Of a DNA stretch of 64,000 nt, positions 7,222 to 14,719 are shown piece by piece. Where the stretch lies: contig JAEACG010000001.1 in assembly GCA_016401345.1 (NCBI GenBank), positions 620,001 to 684,000 of the forward strand, in the 5' to 3' direction. The notes beneath the pieces are model-generated. The model ran no database searches and had not been told where the DNA came from. It worked only from the letters and a program-made list of their open reading frames with translations. This stretch comes from Fictibacillus nanhaiensis. GTDB lineage: Bacteria > Bacillota > Bacilli > Bacillales > Fictibacillaceae. Position 1 is the first letter of the stretch. Every line of letters begins with the position of its first letter. The position numbers were made by a program, and so were the translations under genes.

Positions 7222-8034
7222 CTATTTGAATGATTGAAGCGGCACCGCTAGTGTATCTGATTTCCCTCCATTTTTAGGATTGTAGTTATACAATTCAAGC
7301 ATGAGGGTGCCATTTATAGGTAAATCTTCCTCAGGAATGTTAATGTTAAACGAGAATATAGCCCAAGCTGGTGCACCTTCAGCTGTTTGTTCATGTCTTT
7401 CAATAAAAACGTTATGACCATCAGATACTGAATAGGCAAAAGATGCTTCAAATACTCTCGCCTCTCCTGAAACTTTGTAACTACCGTCTTTTCCTGAAAA
7501 GTGTATGTTTCGAAAAGAATTATTTCTCTGTCCTTCAGTTCCTCCTTGAAGAGTGAGCGTTTCTTTCACTGTAACATCCTCAGTCTTCAATGAACCAGGT
7601 GATATTTCATTCGGTAGAAAGGTTGCGTTCACTTTATAGATCCCGGCTTTTCTTTTTGCAGCAGAGAGTTTCCACTTTGTTTTCCAAATGTGACTTGCTC
7701 CTGCTTTTATCTGTACATCCTCTTGTTTTTTCTCATAGTTTTTCCCTTTAGAATGCCTGAAAACTTCTTTACTTGAAGAATCCACTATAGAAACATCGAA
7801 CATCTTGGAACTGTTGAATGATAAAGTTACAGTATGATTGCTTTGGTTCTCGAGAACAGCCAGTATATCAATGCCATCGTTTCTTTGTTGGATGGATAGA
7901 ACGGGATTAAGCTGAGAAGCTACTTCACCGTGTTTTTCTTTAGGCTTCTCCTTTTGCTTGCTACAAGCTGACATTAGAAAAATAACCGCACAAATGGTTA
8001 GAAAGACTATAACGGTCGTTTTATAGTGCTTCAT
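7222..8034 (-). CDS. lipoprotein with BsuPI-like and Gmad2-like domains
   Basis: A 270-residue exported lipoprotein. The hydrophobic signal ends in LMSAC, with Cys-24 the lipidation site. Residues about 45-150 match the intracellular proteinase inhibitor (BsuPI) pattern: SFNSSKMFDVSIVD, FRHSKGK and a final IYKVNATF. Residues about 165-268 look like a Gmad2 immunoglobulin-like domain (VSGEARVFEASFAYSV, APAWAIFSFNINIP, GTLMLELYNYN), known from spore-surface and germination proteins. It lies near yitT and yitS, where B. subtilis carries ipi, so it may be a membrane-tethered counterpart of Ipi. The start has a GAGGTGAT site. Inhibitory activity is only inferred. Confidence 0.8.
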   Translation of the reverse strand: MKHYKTTVIVFLTICAVIFLMSACSKQKEKPKEKHGEVASQLNPVLSIQQRNDGIDILAVLENQSNHTVTLSFNSSKMFDVSIVDSSSKEVFRHSKGKNYEKKQEDVQIKAGASHIWKTKWKLSAAKRKAGIYKVNATFLPNEISPGSLKTEDVTVKETLTLQGGTEGQRNNSFRNIHFSGKDGSYKVSGEARVFEASFAYSVSDGHNVFIERHEQTAEGAPAWAIFSFNINIPEEDLPINGTLMLELYNYNPKNGGKSDTLAVPLQSFK

Positions 8035-8095
8035 GTTAACAAATCACCTCACTTTCATTCTTACCTTTATATGGTGATTTTATTGAAAACATTCG

Positions 8096-8135
8096 CAAAA
8101 AAACACACGGTATGGACCTTGTCCATACCGTGTGT
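8096..8135 (-). terminator. strong intrinsic terminator for yitT
   Basis: A perfect 15-bp stem (8103-8117 with 8121-8135) and a 3-nt loop. On the minus strand it is followed by seven or more T, so it ends the yitT transcript. Confidence 0.85.
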
Positions 8136-8161
8136 ACAAAAGTAAAGTTTTGTAATTGTGT

Positions 8162-8174
8162 GGGGTCAGACCCC
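8162..8174. repeat. GGGGTC-A-GACCCC palindrome
   Basis: A perfect 13-base palindrome just past the yitT stop codon, in an otherwise AT-rich spacer. I recall the same short palindrome as dispersed in other bacilli. Only one copy was noticed in this window, so calling it a repeat rests on memory. Confidence 0.4.
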
Positions 8175-8176
8175 CC

Positions 8177-9043
8177 TCAGTCGTTTCTGAAGAAGCCGTA
8201 GATGCCCGTTGTGTGCACGATATTTGTGAAGGCTTTCGGATCAACTTCTTTAAGAACCTGTTCTAAATCATATAGTTCATATCGTGTGATAACGATGATA
8301 AGCATCTCTTTATCTTGCTTAGAGAAAGCTCCTTTTGCAGGTACGATCGTTATTCCTCGAACCATCTTACCGTGGATCGCTTCTTGGATCTCATTCCCCT
8401 TCTTAGTAACAATCATTGCCGTAAGCTTTTCGTGACGCGTATGTACCGCGTCAATAACACGTGATGATACATAGAGAGCTACAAGCGTATATAACGCCTT
8501 CTCCCATCCAAATAGGAAACCTGCAGCGAGGATGATCAAGCCGTTTAGGATAAAGAAATAACCACCGATCGGTTTGTTCTTCATTCTCGATAAGATCATA
8601 GCGATGATATCAAGTCCACCTGTTGAAGCTCCATACTTTAAGGTAACGCCTACACCTAAAGCTGCTATAACTCCGCCGAACACAGCATTCAGCAAAATAT
8701 CAGAAGAAACAACGGTTATGGGTATGATCTCTAGAAATGCCGTGATCATGATAACGCTCAAGAAGCTATATACCGTAAAAGACTTTCCTACTTTCAGCCA
8801 GCCTAAAATCGTAACAGGAATATTAAACAATAAGTACAAAATACCAGTGCTGATCGGGAAAGCAGTGTTAACGAGTAAGGATGAAATCAACTGGGAAACC
8901 CCAGTAAATCCACTAGCATAAACTTTTGCCGGTATTAAGAACATGTTAAGAGATACGGCATTAAGCAGGGCTCCTACAATGATAAAAAAGATCTTTTTTA
9001 GTTCAGTTATACCTAAGTCGCTTAAGCGAAAACGTTCTGTCAT
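8177..9043 (-). CDS. yitT: YitT-family membrane protein
   Basis: A 288-residue YitT-type protein. About five to six hydrophobic segments fill residues 15-180, including the family stretch YASGFTGVSQLI and the glycine-rich GASTGGLDIIAMIL. A C-terminal soluble DUF2179-type domain follows (TKKGNEIQEAIHGKMVRGIT and a final FTNIVHTTGIYGFF). The role in Bacillus is unknown; related proteins have been linked to transport. The start at 9043 has AAGGAGGGACTC. It is divergent from a DegV gene (yitS position in B. subtilis) and ends at a strong terminator. Confidence 0.88.
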   Translation of the reverse strand: MTERFRLSDLGITELKKIFFIIVGALLNAVSLNMFLIPAKVYASGFTGVSQLISSLLVNTAFPISTGILYLLFNIPVTILGWLKVGKSFTVYSFLSVIMITAFLEIIPITVVSSDILLNAVFGGVIAALGVGVTLKYGASTGGLDIIAMILSRMKNKPIGGYFFILNGLIILAAGFLFGWEKALYTLVALYVSSRVIDAVHTRHEKLTAMIVTKKGNEIQEAIHGKMVRGITIVPAKGAFSKQDKEMLIIVITRYELYDLEQVLKEVDPKAFTNIVHTTGIYGFFRND

Positions 9044-9203
9044 AAGTGAGAGTCCCTCCTTTTTTCATTAATCCAAGATTCATTTTTAACAGATAAAGAT
9101 ACCCCGCGTCAATAGTCATAAGAGCTATTTTTCAAACATGATCATTGCCTTTTCATTCCAACACAAGTTAAACTATAGAAAAAAGCCAAGCAGGTGAACT
9201 ATA

Positions 9204-10067
9204 ATGACTACGATAATAACCGATACAGGATCTGATCTACCTAAACAGCTTTTGGATGAATACGAGATTATTATGCTTCCTTTAATCGTTCAAGTAAATG
9301 ATGAAGAGTATTTAGATCGATCTAATATCGAACCAAAACAGTTATATACATATATGAAGGAAGGCGCTGTTCCTAAAACGGCTCAAGTCCCTCCATCTAT
9401 TATTAAAGAAACATTAACTTCATTTGCAAGGAATGGCCAACCTGCCATTTATATTACTTTGTCCTCAGGAATCAGCGGAACCTATCAGACAGCTGTTCTT
9501 ATGAAAAATGAAGTACTTGAAGAATTTCCAAACGCTCAGATTGAAGTCTTTGATAGCCAATCTGCATCATTAGGATATGGATTAATGGTGCATGAAGCTG
9601 CTAAAGAAGCGAAGGAAGGAAAATCTTTTGAGGAAATCCTTCAAACCCTTCAACATTACCAAAACCATCTAGAACATATTTTTACCGTAGATGACCTTGA
9701 ATATTTATTGCGTGGCGGCAGAGTGAGTAAAACGGCGGCAGTCATGGGAACACTCTTAAAAATAAAACCTGTTCTTCATATGGAAGACGGAAAATTGTTT
9801 CCACTCGAAAAACTACGTGGAAAGAAAAAAGTTTTAGGACGCATGGTAGAAATCATGAAGGAAAGAGCTTCTTCTCTTGATGACATAACGATCGGTATCA
9901 GTCATGCAGATGATACTGAAACGGCGAAAGCATTAAAAGATTTAATTATTGAAGAAACAGGCAACAAAAATATTTTAGTTACAATGATCGGCTGTGCGAT
10001 AGGCGCTCATGCAGGGCCAGGAACAATTGCTTTATTCTTCTTAAATACACCTAAAAATGTATCTTAA
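9204..10067 (+). CDS. yitS: DegV-family fatty-acid-binding protein
   Basis: A 287-residue DegV-fold protein. The N-terminal ITDTGSDLPKQL, the central ITLSSGISGTYQTA and VFDSQSASLGYG, and the C-terminal IGCAIGAHAGPGT are the conserved fatty-acid binding elements. Such proteins present fatty acids to the FakA kinase as FakB subunits. It is soluble with no signal. The ATG at 9204 has AGGTGAAC upstream. Its place next to yitT supports calling it YitS rather than another DegV paralogue, but function as a specific FakB is inferred from family only. Confidence 0.85.
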   Translation: MTTIITDTGSDLPKQLLDEYEIIMLPLIVQVNDEEYLDRSNIEPKQLYTYMKEGAVPKTAQVPPSIIKETLTSFARNGQPAIYITLSSGISGTYQTAVLMKNEVLEEFPNAQIEVFDSQSASLGYGLMVHEAAKEAKEGKSFEEILQTLQHYQNHLEHIFTVDDLEYLLRGGRVSKTAAVMGTLLKIKPVLHMEDGKLFPLEKLRGKKKVLGRMVEIMKERASSLDDITIGISHADDTETAKALKDLIIEETGNKNILVTMIGCAIGAHAGPGTIALFFLNTPKNVS

Positions 10068-10123
10068 AACATGATGAATAATGGAACCCCTTCTGACAGA
10101 TGTTAGAATCAGGAGGGATATTT

Positions 10124-10261
10124 ATGACACACCGTAATACGAAAGACAATAATAAACGACCAGCAGATAATCAGGCTATGAACCAAATGAAAAATGAAGC
10201 AGAGCTCCAAAGTAAACAAAACGGAAAACAACCTTATTCTAAAAAACCTGATCATCTTTAA
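10124..10261 (+). CDS. small hydrophilic protein (45 aa)
   Basis: A 45-residue ORF with a strong Shine-Dalgarno (AGGAGGG) seven bases before the ATG and its own terminator 10 bp after the stop. The product is very hydrophilic (Asn, Lys, Gln rich) with no hydrophobic segment or cysteine. I recognise no family. The composition is that of small spore or stress peptides in bacilli. It may share a transcript with the DegV gene. Confidence 0.55.
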   Translation: MTHRNTKDNNKRPADNQAMNQMKNEAELQSKQNGKQPYSKKPDHL

Positions 10262-10270
10262 AGATAGGAA

Positions 10271-10301
10271 AAGCCCCCTTTTGAAAGGGAGCTTTTTTTT
10301 C
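10271..10301. terminator. intrinsic terminator between converging genes
   Basis: AAGCCCCCTTT (10271-10281) pairs with AAAGGGAGCTT, with one C-A mismatch and a short loop, followed by eight T. T-rich sequence also follows on the other strand, so it may act for the kinase gene too. Confidence 0.7.
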
Positions 10302-10326
10302 ATTATTTACACTTTATCATCACCGT

Positions 10327-11460
10327 TTAGATGATTGGAAATTTAATCGTAAAACAAGTATCGTCTTTCGTTGAAGATACTTCAATCGTACCATTATGCT
10401 TTTCAACGATCTGTTTACACACAGAAAGCCCAAGCCCTGTTCCAAGTGACTTTGTCGTAACAAAAGGTTCAAACACGTTCTCGAGTAAATAATCAGGAAT
10501 CGGGTTACCATTATTGCAGATTGATAATTCTGCCATGTTTTCTTCGTTTTCCCTTAGTGATACTTTAATCTTTCTCTCACCGTTCCAACCGCTCAATTCT
10601 TCGACTGCATTCACTAGAATATTTAATAACACTTGTTTGATCTGTGAACTGTCTCCTTCGGTATATACGGAATTTTCGACTTGTGAGATGGTTACGATAT
10701 TCGCTTCAGTAAAACGCGGATACATAAAATTAAGCATTTCTTTCAAGAGGGATGATAAAGAGACTTTTTCAAGCTTATCTTCTAAGCCTCTCATCTTTGA
10801 TAAATATAAAAATTGCGTTATCTTTTCTTCAAGACTCTGCATCTCATTTTGAATAATTTCAAAGTAATACTCTGATTGGTCTGTTTTATTTAATTCCTTT
10901 TGTAGAAGGTAGATAAATCCTTTAACTGAAGTCAGCGGATTTCTGAATTCATGAGCAAAGCTGGCGGCGATCTGCCCAAGCATCGTTAATCGATCGTGAT
11001 GCATCTCTTGAATGAACTGATTTTTCCGATCAATAATTGAATCCTTAAGTGCTGTGTATTCTTTTACACTCAAAAAGACGAGCTGATCAAAATACCGCTG
11101 CATCTTTAATACCCCATCACCTTTTAATTGATCATTTAAAAGTGAACACATTAAAAGTTCATAAACGATGCTTCGTCCAACGTTGATGTTGTGAACGAAA
11201 TCGCCTACGTTCGCTTTGGCTTCGATTCTTTCTTTGGCAATCTTGCTTGTTAAAGCCTTTAGCCTTTCGAGTGACCCTGTTTCTAAATAATTAATTAATT
11301 CTATGATCGTTTGATGGCCGTTCTTTTTCACTTCTTCAAAGAAAGGGTCATTTTGAGGCAACAGTACGTTCTCCAGCCATTTTTCAACAATGCTTGTTTT
11401 TTGCATCTTCAAGAATTGAGCAAGTTCTGTATTTGTTTGTATGTTTGTACTGCTATCCAA
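10327..11460 (-). CDS. soluble sensor histidine kinase (sporulation-kinase type)
   Basis: About 377 residues with no membrane segment. An N-terminal all-alpha sensor region (about 1-160; LAQFLKMQKTSIVEKWLENV to NINVGRSIVYELLM) resembles the HisK_N/RsbR-type four-helix module. The HisKA H-box is SFAHEFRNPLTSVKG, the N-box is LLNILVNAVEEL, and the ATP-lid boxes are CNNGNPIPD and GTGLGLSV. No response regulator is adjacent, as is usual for Bacillus kinases feeding the Spo0 phosphorelay, so that role is plausible but unproven. The start chosen is TTG at 11460, behind AAAGGGTGAT. An ATG at 11502 has a weak site, and the rest of the longer frame runs into a dispersed repeat. Confidence 0.85.
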   Translation of the reverse strand: MDSSTNIQTNTELAQFLKMQKTSIVEKWLENVLLPQNDPFFEEVKKNGHQTIIELINYLETGSLERLKALTSKIAKERIEAKANVGDFVHNINVGRSIVYELLMCSLLNDQLKGDGVLKMQRYFDQLVFLSVKEYTALKDSIIDRKNQFIQEMHHDRLTMLGQIAASFAHEFRNPLTSVKGFIYLLQKELNKTDQSEYYFEIIQNEMQSLEEKITQFLYLSKMRGLEDKLEKVSLSSLLKEMLNFMYPRFTEANIVTISQVENSVYTEGDSSQIKQVLLNILVNAVEELSGWNGERKIKVSLRENEENMAELSICNNGNPIPDYLLENVFEPFVTTKSLGTGLGLSVCKQIVEKHNGTIEVSSTKDDTCFTIKFPII

Positions 11461-11541
11461 TGTTATCACCCTTTTATTGAAAGCGGCTGTTTTCGTTTTC
11501 ATTGTTGCTTTCGATAGTTGTTGATTTCCGCTCTTAGGTTG

Positions 11542-11606
11542 CTCGCCTTCCATGGGGCGTGCATGTAGTCTCCACCTGCCCGCTCGTTCCATAAGAGTCT
11601 CGAACC
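11542..11606. repeat. dispersed palindromic repeat, copy A
   Basis: A short, diverged copy of the element seen complete at 31945-32036: TTCCATGGGG at one side, TCTCCACCTGCCCGCT in the middle, and AAGAGTCTCG at the other. It lies in the kinase-ku intergenic space, and the kinase frame reads through it only if an unlikely far-upstream start is assumed. Confidence 0.6.
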
Positions 11607-11823
11607 TTTTACTATAAACAACTTGTCAATGATGCGTAATTATTCGAAATCAAAAGCAACAATCATTAGAAAAGAGCCTATTGAAAATCTCTATTCTCAT
11701 TATGAATGATATTGCATGTTTCTACAATGCATTGTCGAAATCTGTATAAACTATGGAAAAATATACATGATGTTGATACGTCTGGAGAAACTATTTGTAA
11801 ATGAGTTTGGAAGGATGGTCATG
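11607..11823. other. kinase-ku intergenic region
   Basis: Between the repeat and the ku start there is AT-rich sequence with no credible ORF. An upstream extension of the ku frame has no ribosome site. Promoters for the kinase (minus) and for ku (plus) must be near here, but no clear -35/-10 pair could be named with confidence. Confidence 0.4.
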
Positions 11824-12711
11824 ATGCACACGATGTGGAAAGGTGCGATTAGCTTTGGTCTTGTGAATATACCGATCAAGCTGTTTGCTGCAACTGAGAA
11901 TAAAGATATTAAGATGAGATATTTACATGAAAAGTGCCATAGTCCTGTTCAGTATGAAAAAATCTGCCCTGTATGTGAAGAGACTGTGGATTCAAAAGAA
12001 ATCGTTAAAGGTTATGAGTATGAACCGGGTAAATTCGTAGTTGTTGAGAAAGAAGAACTTGATGAATTAGCAGGTGTATCTGATAAATCGATCGAGATCA
12101 TTGATTTTATTAAATTAGAAGAGATTGATCCTATCTTTTATAATCGTTCTTATTTCGTTGGACCTGGCGAGAATGGGACAAAATCTTTCGCACTCTTGAA
12201 AAAAGCTATGGAAGATACCGGAAAGATCGGACTTGCTAAATTTACACTTCGATCAAAGGAACATCTTGCAGCTGTTCGAGTGTACAAGAACGGTTTAGTT
12301 CTAGAAACTATCTTCTACCCGGACGAAGTAAGAAATGTTGACCATGTTCCTGGTTTAACAGATGAAGTGTCATTAAATGAAAAAGAAGTTGAGATGGCTA
12401 AACAGCTTATCGAACAATTAACAGCTCCGTTTGAGCCTGAAAAGTATGAAGACGAATATCGTGAAGCGGTTCTCGAATTGATCAACAGCAAGATTTCTGG
12501 TGATGAAGTGAAAGTTGCTAAAGAAAAGCCAAAAACAAATGTCGTGGATCTTATGGAAGCACTTCAGGCCTCTATCAATGAGAGTAAAGGAAAAGAATCG
12601 ACTGATAACAATAAGAAAACAAAGGATACCTCGTCTAAAAACAGTAAAAGTGCGGATGAACCAAAACCTAAGAAGAAAAAAACAGCTGCAAAGAAGAAAG
12701 CTAGTTCATGA
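11824..12711 (+). CDS. ku: non-homologous end-joining protein Ku
   Basis: A bacterial Ku (YkoV-type) of 295 residues. The N-terminal Ku core begins MHTMWKGAISFGLVNIPIKL and contains a CHSP..CPVC cysteine pair, then LAKFTLRSKEHLAAVRVY, a conserved core segment. The last 50 residues are a Lys/Ser-rich disordered tail, which in other bacterial Ku proteins binds DNA and recruits the ligase. The start at 11824 is preceded by GGAAGGATGG; an ATG at 11821 is an alternative. The stop overlaps the ligase start as ATGA. In Bacillus, Ku acts in spores and stationary phase. Confidence 0.95.
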   Translation: MHTMWKGAISFGLVNIPIKLFAATENKDIKMRYLHEKCHSPVQYEKICPVCEETVDSKEIVKGYEYEPGKFVVVEKEELDELAGVSDKSIEIIDFIKLEEIDPIFYNRSYFVGPGENGTKSFALLKKAMEDTGKIGLAKFTLRSKEHLAAVRVYKNGLVLETIFYPDEVRNVDHVPGLTDEVSLNEKEVEMAKQLIEQLTAPFEPEKYEDEYREAVLELINSKISGDEVKVAKEKPKTNVVDLMEALQASINESKGKESTDNNKKTKDTSSKNSKSADEPKPKKKKTAAKKKASS

Positions 12712-13670
12712 TTCAACACTTTTTAAAGCCCATGCTCCCTTCTCTTTCAAACGAATTGCCGGAAGAGAGTCATTGGGTATATGAAGTGAAATACGACGGT
12801 TTTAGATGTTTACTTTATTGGGATCACGCGAATGTTATCATGACATCTAGAAATGGTCATCCTCTGCATACCATTTTCCCTGAGGTTGTAGATCACCTTA
12901 AAACGATCGAGAATAAAGTCAAAGACTTGTTCCCCATACTTTTAGATGGAGAACTATGTATTCTAGAAAATGAAAATAAAGCAAACTTTGAACAGATTCA
13001 AAAAAGAGGCCGACTAAAACAGCTCGATAAAATTGTGATAGCTTCTAAACAATATCCTTCTTCTTTTTGCGCGTTTGATCTGCTTGCCATAGAGAATGAA
13101 TATATGAATACACTACCCTTTTTGGATCGCAAAGAAAAATTGCGAAAACTGCTTCGGACTACAGGTATTCCTAACATTAAAATATCACCCGATCGCCGTC
13201 TTAATTTTATCAATTTCACTTCTGAAAAATCTAAAATCATGGAGGATGTGAAAGGAAGTAATAGCGAAGGAATTGTGGCGAAGAAGCTTTATAGTAAATG
13301 GTCTTCTGGCATCCGAACGAACGAATGGATCAAAGTTAAAAATCTTAAATTCCATCCTTTTATTTTATTAGGTTACGATTCAGAGAACGGGTTTTTTCAT
13401 GTTGGCGTTATTAAAGATCGTTCTGTTCAATTCGTGGGGTTATTCTCTCATGGCATTTCCCCTCAAGAGAAGGAAGCTTTGATACAAATTATAAAGAAAA
13501 ATATTGCCAGCAGGAACGGATCTCTTATTTTAATAGAGCCGTCAATCTGCGTAGAACTTTCTTATTTAGAACTATATAAAAATCAATTGAGACAGCCAAG
13601 GTTTGTTTCATTCCGTTTTGATACAAATTGGGAGGATTGTACATGGGAAAGTCTACAAAAGAACAAGTAG
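12708..13670 (+). CDS. ligD: ATP-dependent DNA ligase domain protein (LigD-Lig)
   Basis: A 320-residue nucleotidyltransferase plus OB-fold ligase. Motif I is EVKYDGFR with the adenylated Lys-28, motif III is the FCAFDLL region, motif IV is SEGIVAKK and motif V is WIKVKN. A C-terminal OB domain follows (HPFILLGYDSENGFFHVGVI). In B. subtilis the ligase is fused to the polymerase in one 611-residue LigD. Here the ligase stops after 320 residues, and the polymerase is a separate overlapping gene in another frame. It overlaps the ku stop as ATGA. No phosphoesterase domain is present, as in other bacilli. Confidence 0.93.
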   Translation: MIQHFLKPMLPSLSNELPEESHWVYEVKYDGFRCLLYWDHANVIMTSRNGHPLHTIFPEVVDHLKTIENKVKDLFPILLDGELCILENENKANFEQIQKRGRLKQLDKIVIASKQYPSSFCAFDLLAIENEYMNTLPFLDRKEKLRKLLRTTGIPNIKISPDRRLNFINFTSEKSKIMEDVKGSNSEGIVAKKLYSKWSSGIRTNEWIKVKNLKFHPFILLGYDSENGFFHVGVIKDRSVQFVGLFSHGISPQEKEALIQIIKKNIASRNGSLILIEPSICVELSYLELYKNQLRQPRFVSFRFDTNWEDCTWESLQKNK

Positions 13671-14563
13671 ATCTCAACGTAAACAACGAGATCGTAACAT
13701 TAACAAGCCCTAACAAACCACTTTGGCCAGATCTCGAAATTGTAAAAGTCGAATATATTAACTATTTAACCCAAATTGCACCTTATATGCTGCCTTTTTT
13801 AACAAACCGGGCTTTAACGGTAATCAGATATCCTCATGGAGTTGGTGAGGAGCGCTTTTATCAAAAGAATTGTCCTGATTATGCTCCACACTATGTACAT
13901 ACGAGTATAGAAGAAGATATTAATTATATTGTTTGTAATAACTTACCTACACTACTTTGGCTAGGAAACCAGCTTGCCTTTGAGTTTCATATTCCATACC
14001 GAACAGTTAAGAATAGTCATCCATCTGAGATCGTGATGGACTTAGATCCTCCATCTCGAAAGGAATTTCATCTTTCTGTCGAAGCTGCGTTATTGATAAA
14101 AGAAGTGTGTGACAAGTTACATCTCACTACATTTATCAAAACAAGCGGTAATAAAGGCATGCAGATATACATTCCGTTACCTGAACAAGCCGTTACCTTC
14201 GAAGACTCACGACTATTCACAGCGTTTCTAGCCCATTATTTAATCGAACGAGAGCCGAAATGGTTTACGATTGAACGTTTAAAAAAGAACAGAAGCAACC
14301 GTTGTTACATTGATTATATTCAACACGCAGAAGGCAAAACAATCATTGCTCCCTATTCTGTAAGAGGAAATGATGATGCTTTAGTTGCCACTCCTTTATA
14401 CTGGGAAGAAGTGAACGCTGCATTAAAGCCTGAGCAATTTCCCCTTACCACCATCATCGATCGTATAAACGATGTAGGTGACCCGTTTAAAAATTTTTAT
14501 TCTTGTAAAAGTAAACAGCCTATCCTACCTGTTATTAATGCTCTTAAAGAAAAAAGCCTCTAA
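13643..14563 (+). CDS. LigD-type primase-polymerase domain protein (LigD-Pol)
   Basis: A 306-residue archaeo-eukaryotic primase-type polymerase of the LigD POL family. The metal-binding motif is VMDLDPPS, the nucleotide-binding KTSGNKGMQIYIPL follows, and RGNDDALVATPLYWEEV lies near the end. These fill gaps at broken ends before ligation. The ATG at 13643 has its own strong Shine-Dalgarno (GGGAGGATTGTAC) inside the ligase gene and overlaps it by 28 bp in a different frame. This supports a genuine two-gene arrangement rather than a sequencing frameshift. A terminator closes the ku-lig-pol operon. Confidence 0.92.
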   Translation: MGKSTKEQVDLNVNNEIVTLTSPNKPLWPDLEIVKVEYINYLTQIAPYMLPFLTNRALTVIRYPHGVGEERFYQKNCPDYAPHYVHTSIEEDINYIVCNNLPTLLWLGNQLAFEFHIPYRTVKNSHPSEIVMDLDPPSRKEFHLSVEAALLIKEVCDKLHLTTFIKTSGNKGMQIYIPLPEQAVTFEDSRLFTAFLAHYLIEREPKWFTIERLKKNRSNRCYIDYIQHAEGKTIIAPYSVRGNDDALVATPLYWEEVNAALKPEQFPLTTIIDRINDVGDPFKNFYSCKSKQPILPVINALKEKSL

Positions 14564-14599
14564 GAAGATTTCAACACATCTTCTTGAGGCTTTTTTTTG
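14551..14599 (+). terminator. intrinsic terminator of the NHEJ operon
   Basis: A long stem, AAAAGCCTC-AAGAAGAT against ATCTTCTT-GAGGCTTTT, with one bulge and an 8-nt loop, followed by T. Its left arm overlaps the end of the polymerase gene. Confidence 0.8.
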
Positions 14600-14632
14600 T
14601 ATACTTTGTTGCTATCGTTCCGCTCAATGTAA

Positions 14633-14717
14633 CACGCTTTCCATGGGGATGCGATGAGCCTCCAGCCGCTAAACGCCATAAGGAGTCTCCACCTGACAGC
14701 TCGTTCCATAGGCAGAT
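14633..14717. repeat. dispersed palindromic repeat, copy B
   Basis: Shares CGCTTTCCATGGGG, GATGAGCCTCC, AGGAGTCTCCACCTG and CTCGTTCCATAGG with the other copies. It fills the space between the NHEJ terminator and the maltose regulator gene, and its end touches the 3' end of the regulator. Confidence 0.65.
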
Positions 14718-14719
14718 CA

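Noticed and set aside
9044-9203. Small gene or riboswitch between yitT and yitS
   Set aside because: Only ordinary AT-rich divergent promoter sequence is seen; no conserved RNA core or ORF with a ribosome site.
13643-13670. Frameshift pseudogene in ligD
   Set aside because: Both parts keep complete domains and the second has its own ribosome site, so a broken gene is less likely than a split one, though reads could still overturn this.
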